Part shown: piece by piece, positions 61,685 to 64,000 of the stretch
Numbering within the stretch: position 1 is the first letter of the stretch
Layout of the letters: each line of letters opens with the position of its first letter
Source of the DNA: Bacillus cereus group sp. RP43
GTDB taxonomy: Bacteria > Bacillota > Bacilli > Bacillales > Bacillaceae_G
DNA length: 64,000 nt
Reading direction: 5' to 3'
Assembly: GCF_040459645.1 (NCBI RefSeq)
Contig: NZ_JARVHQ010000001.1
Coordinates: forward strand, 2,728,001 to 2,792,000
Position numbers and translations under genes: made by a program
The notes under the pieces: model-generated
Told to the model about the DNA's origin: nothing
What the model saw: only the letters and a program-made list of their open reading frames with translations
Databases searched by the model: none

Positions 61685-63451
61685 ATGTTACATACGAAAA
61701 TAAAAAGATGGAGATTTTTATTGGTTCTTTCCATTGTAGGTGTGATTTCACTAATTTTATTAAGAATCAATTTCATTTCAATTACTATCGCAACTTCTTC
61801 AGCTGAAAGAGGAAAAATTCTTGATCAAAATGGTGTAATACTAGCTACAAATAAAAAAGTAAAATCTCTGTATTGCACCTCTAATCATGAGGAGTTAGCG
61901 AATCAAGATACATCGAATACATTAGCTTTTTTCAATCAATTTTCAACCAATTTTCAACATGAGATTTCTGCAGAGGACATAAAATCACAATTACAACAAT
62001 CCTGTAATAAGCAGACTATGAATGAAATATCCTTATACTCTGATATAAATGAAAATGAAATTTCATTCATAAACAAGAATAAACCTAAAAATGTAGTGAT
62101 CAAAGACGAATTCATTCGATATTATCCAAAGAACGAAATTGCTTCACAAGTAATTGGGTATGTAGAAAATGACCTTAATTCTAAAAATGTACCTGTTGGT
62201 AAAAGTGGGATTGAGTTTCAATATGAAAATGATTTAAAAGGAAAGCCAGGAAAAACTCTTATTTTTAAAATTAAAAATAAGAAATTCTTATGGAACATCC
62301 AAACAGTACAAAAGGGAAAAGATGTCAGGCTAGCTATAGACTCTAAGTTACAGCAAAAAACAGAGGAAGCACTAAGATCTCAAATTAAGAAAGTACCTGA
62401 TGCTAATGCTGGTTATGCAGTAGTAACCGATGTAAAAACTGGTGCAATTTTAACTATGGCCAACTCGGCAGTTTTTGATCCAAATATATTACATACACAT
62501 GTATTATCTAAAAAAGAAAACATTAAATCACTTTCGCAAAATAAAGCAATTCAAAAATTAAAGTATGGGGAATCTTATGTAAATATGGCCTCTACTATAA
62601 AGCCACTTACTATTTTAATTGGATTAAACGAAAAGCTTTTTCAACCTGAGGATACATATTTGGATAATGGTAGTTTTCAGTATGATAATCAAAATAACAT
62701 TACTAATGCTCCTGGAACACCCACAGGTGAAATTACACCGAGTCAAGCTATCATTAATTCATCTAATACATTTATGACAGCAAAAGTAGCTCTCCCCTTA
62801 TTCAACCGGAATAATGGGAATATAGAAAAAGTAGCAAATATATGGACAGATTATTTAAAGCAATTTGGCCTCCGCTCTAAAACTGGTATTGATTTACCCT
62901 TTGAAGAAGACGGAGAATATGAATTTCATCCATCTAATAAGTTTGAAAATGGAATCTCTGCTTTATTAAATGCATCTTGGGGAGGAAATGAAGTACACAC
63001 CCCTCTTCAACTTGCTCAATATGCAGCAACTTTGGCAAGTAAAGGTGATAAATATAAACCTCAAATCGTAAGTGCTATTATTGGTCAGGACGGTAAGGAA
63101 ACAAAAAAGTTTAAACCAATCTTAGAAAGTTCAAATCGTTATCCTATGAAATTTTGGAGTGTCGTGCAAGGTGGGATGAGTCAAAATATACAGGAGATTA
63201 AAAACTTGCCCTTTGATGTCGCGGGTAAAACAGGGATAACTGGCTCTCCGAACGAGCAAGAAAGAATGATAAATCATTCTCTTTTCATTGCATATGCTCC
63301 TACCGAAGATCCAAAAATTGCTATTTCTGTCGTTATTCCTGGTAGTAATTCGGAAAAAAACATTGCTGCTCTCGTTACATCAGAAATTTTAAAGTCTTGG
63401 AATACACTTCAAAAGGAGGATAAAGATAAAGAGGAAGGTTCATTAAAGTGA
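61685..63451 (+). CDS. Divergent class B penicillin-binding protein (PBP2-like)
   Basis: A 588-residue transpeptidase with membrane helix (about 11-29), SAERGKILDQNGVILATN at the start of the N-terminal domain and a penicillin-binding domain. The motifs are present: STIK (Ser303-Lys306, in NMASTIKP, where most relatives have EPGSTMKP), SSN (359-361) and KTG in VAGKTGITGS. It is shorter than the neighbouring 711-residue PBP and diverged around the active Ser, so it may have low beta-lactam affinity or a special role, for example in sporulation (inference). ATG follows GGGAGG. A terminator overlaps its stop. Confidence 0.82.
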   Translation: MLHTKIKRWRFLLVLSIVGVISLILLRINFISITIATSSAERGKILDQNGVILATNKKVKSLYCTSNHEELANQDTSNTLAFFNQFSTNFQHEISAEDIKSQLQQSCNKQTMNEISLYSDINENEISFINKNKPKNVVIKDEFIRYYPKNEIASQVIGYVENDLNSKNVPVGKSGIEFQYENDLKGKPGKTLIFKIKNKKFLWNIQTVQKGKDVRLAIDSKLQQKTEEALRSQIKKVPDANAGYAVVTDVKTGAILTMANSAVFDPNILHTHVLSKKENIKSLSQNKAIQKLKYGESYVNMASTIKPLTILIGLNEKLFQPEDTYLDNGSFQYDNQNNITNAPGTPTGEITPSQAIINSSNTFMTAKVALPLFNRNNGNIEKVANIWTDYLKQFGLRSKTGIDLPFEEDGEYEFHPSNKFENGISALLNASWGGNEVHTPLQLAQYAATLASKGDKYKPQIVSAIIGQDGKETKKFKPILESSNRYPMKFWSVVQGGMSQNIQEIKNLPFDVAGKTGITGSPNEQERMINHSLFIAYAPTEDPKIAISVVIPGSNSEKNIAALVTSEILKSWNTLQKEDKDKEEGSLK

Positions 63452-63463
63452 ACCTTCCTCTTT
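63428..63463. terminator. Bidirectional terminator between convergent genes
   Basis: AAAGAGGAAGGTTCA and TGAACCTTCCTCTTT form a perfect 15-bp stem with a 6-nt loop; it includes the PBP stop codon and ends exactly at the stop of the convergent gene. Confidence 0.85.
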
Positions 63464-64000
63464 TACCATATAGATTCTATATTCGTTATTTTCCATATAC
63501 CTTCATGATTCTTTTCGAACATGAAAGAATATTTAATATCAGTTAAAACATACTTTTTTTGTACATATCCAGTAGTATTACCGTTAATAGTCGATATTTT
63601 TATATATCCATCATTTTGCACTTTTTCCGGGATCCAAGCTTTTACCATTTCATTAGATACTTCATATAAAACTTGTGATTCTCGTTGTGGTTCAGCTAAA
63701 ATTTTCGTTTTATTTCCAGTAACAGTTACATATATAAAATGTTCTTGCTTTGATTGATTACTTTCTGTCGATCCACTTGGCACTTTGTAGACTTTCTTCG
63801 TATCATTCACAAATTCTCCCCCCATTGTAAGAGCAACTTGCAACTCATGAAAAATATCTTCATCAAACTTCAATTCATCCTTCTTATAAGTCTTCCCTTT
63901 AAATAGAACTTCATCATTTAACACTCTATACAGGTCATTTTCATTTTTTGAATTTGTACTTCGATATAAATCATTCATAAATTGTTTTAATGATGGATCT
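63463..64000 (-). CDS. Hypothetical protein with SH3-like segment, 5' end outside the window
   Basis: At least 178 residues are open; the frame continues through the window edge (DPSLKQF precedes the first internal Met), so the true start is outside. The segment about 85-140 from that Met (TKILAEPQRESQVLYEVSNE to INGNTTGYVQKKYVL) resembles a bacterial SH3-like domain of wall-associated proteins. The C terminus (SFMFEKNHEGIWKITNIESIW) ends in the shared terminator. Function unknown; nearness to PBP genes hints at an envelope role only weakly. Confidence 0.5.
   Translation of the reverse strand, partial: DPSLKQFMNDLYRSTNSKNENDLYRVLNDEVLFKGKTYKKDELKFDEDIFHELQVALTMGGEFVNDTKKVYKVPSGSTESNQSKQEHFIYVTVTGNKTKILAEPQRESQVLYEVSNEMVKAWIPEKVQNDGYIKISTINGNTTGYVQKKYVLTDIKYSFMFEKNHEGIWKITNIESIW

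Overview
The window is AT-rich chromosomal DNA of a Bacillus cereus group organism (B. cereus / B. thuringiensis type). The evidence is an hblCDA enterotoxin operon, a Bla1-type penicillinase, an enhancin (M60) gene, three perfect PlcR boxes (TATGNAN4TNCATA), a bcr1 repeat flanked by TTTAT, a gerA-type germination operon, exosporium/coat-like genes with sigma-K-like promoters, and strong GGAGG-type ribosome binding sites throughout. No rRNA, tRNA, CRISPR array, phage or intact insertion sequence was seen.

Layout. 0-4.6 kb: DUF3885 and HD-domain genes, then a VanRS-like two-component pair followed by an S11 DD-carboxypeptidase paralogue that has lost all three catalytic motifs. 4.6-13 kb: an accessory patchwork of small spore-type genes (Cys-rich coat-like proteins, a collagen-like exosporium protein), a DivIC-like protein, and broken genes (a YolD-like pseudogene and two DinB fragments). 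13.2-21.2 kb: a complete leucine/isovalerate catabolic operon on the minus strand (isovaleryl-CoA dehydrogenase, biotin carboxylase, biotin carrier, HMG-CoA lyase, methylglutaconyl-CoA hydratase, carboxyltransferase, acyl/acetoacetyl-CoA synthetase). 21.4-24.9 kb: an ABC-2 exporter, TetR and DUF523/DUF1722 (TudS-like) operon with a palindromic operator at its promoter. 25-33 kb: a metallophosphoesterase, secreted proteins including a PI-PLC-like enzyme and a chitin-active LPMO, bcr1, and a divergent TetR/hydrolase pair of different composition. 33-36.5 kb: long AT-rich gaps with a MITE-like element, Spo0A-box-like motifs and a catalytically dead-looking Fic protein. 36.5-40.4 kb: a gerA-B-C operon. 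40.8-43.6 kb: sulfide:quinone reductase plus a CstB-like persulfide dioxygenase-rhodanese. 44.5-57.7 kb: a virulence/gut-colonisation block with a DUF5065 secreted protein, an orphan PlcR promoter, three secreted proteins (S8 protease, DUF3472 protein, M60 enhancin) sharing six copies of one mucin/carbohydrate-binding module, and hblCDA. 57.9-64 kb: bla1, two divergent class B penicillin-binding proteins and the edge of another gene.

The most striking observations are: (1) a perfect PlcR box with a -10 element and a strong terminator enclosing only about 100 nt and no convincing gene, a candidate PlcR-controlled small RNA or peptide; (2) the three neighbouring secreted effectors built on the same mucin-binding repeat next to the Hbl operon; (3) three lineages of apparent pseudoenzyme or altered active site (the S11 carboxypeptidase, the Fic protein and, less clearly, the PI-PLC). 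All function calls are by reading motifs and recalled family sequences; no database search was run.
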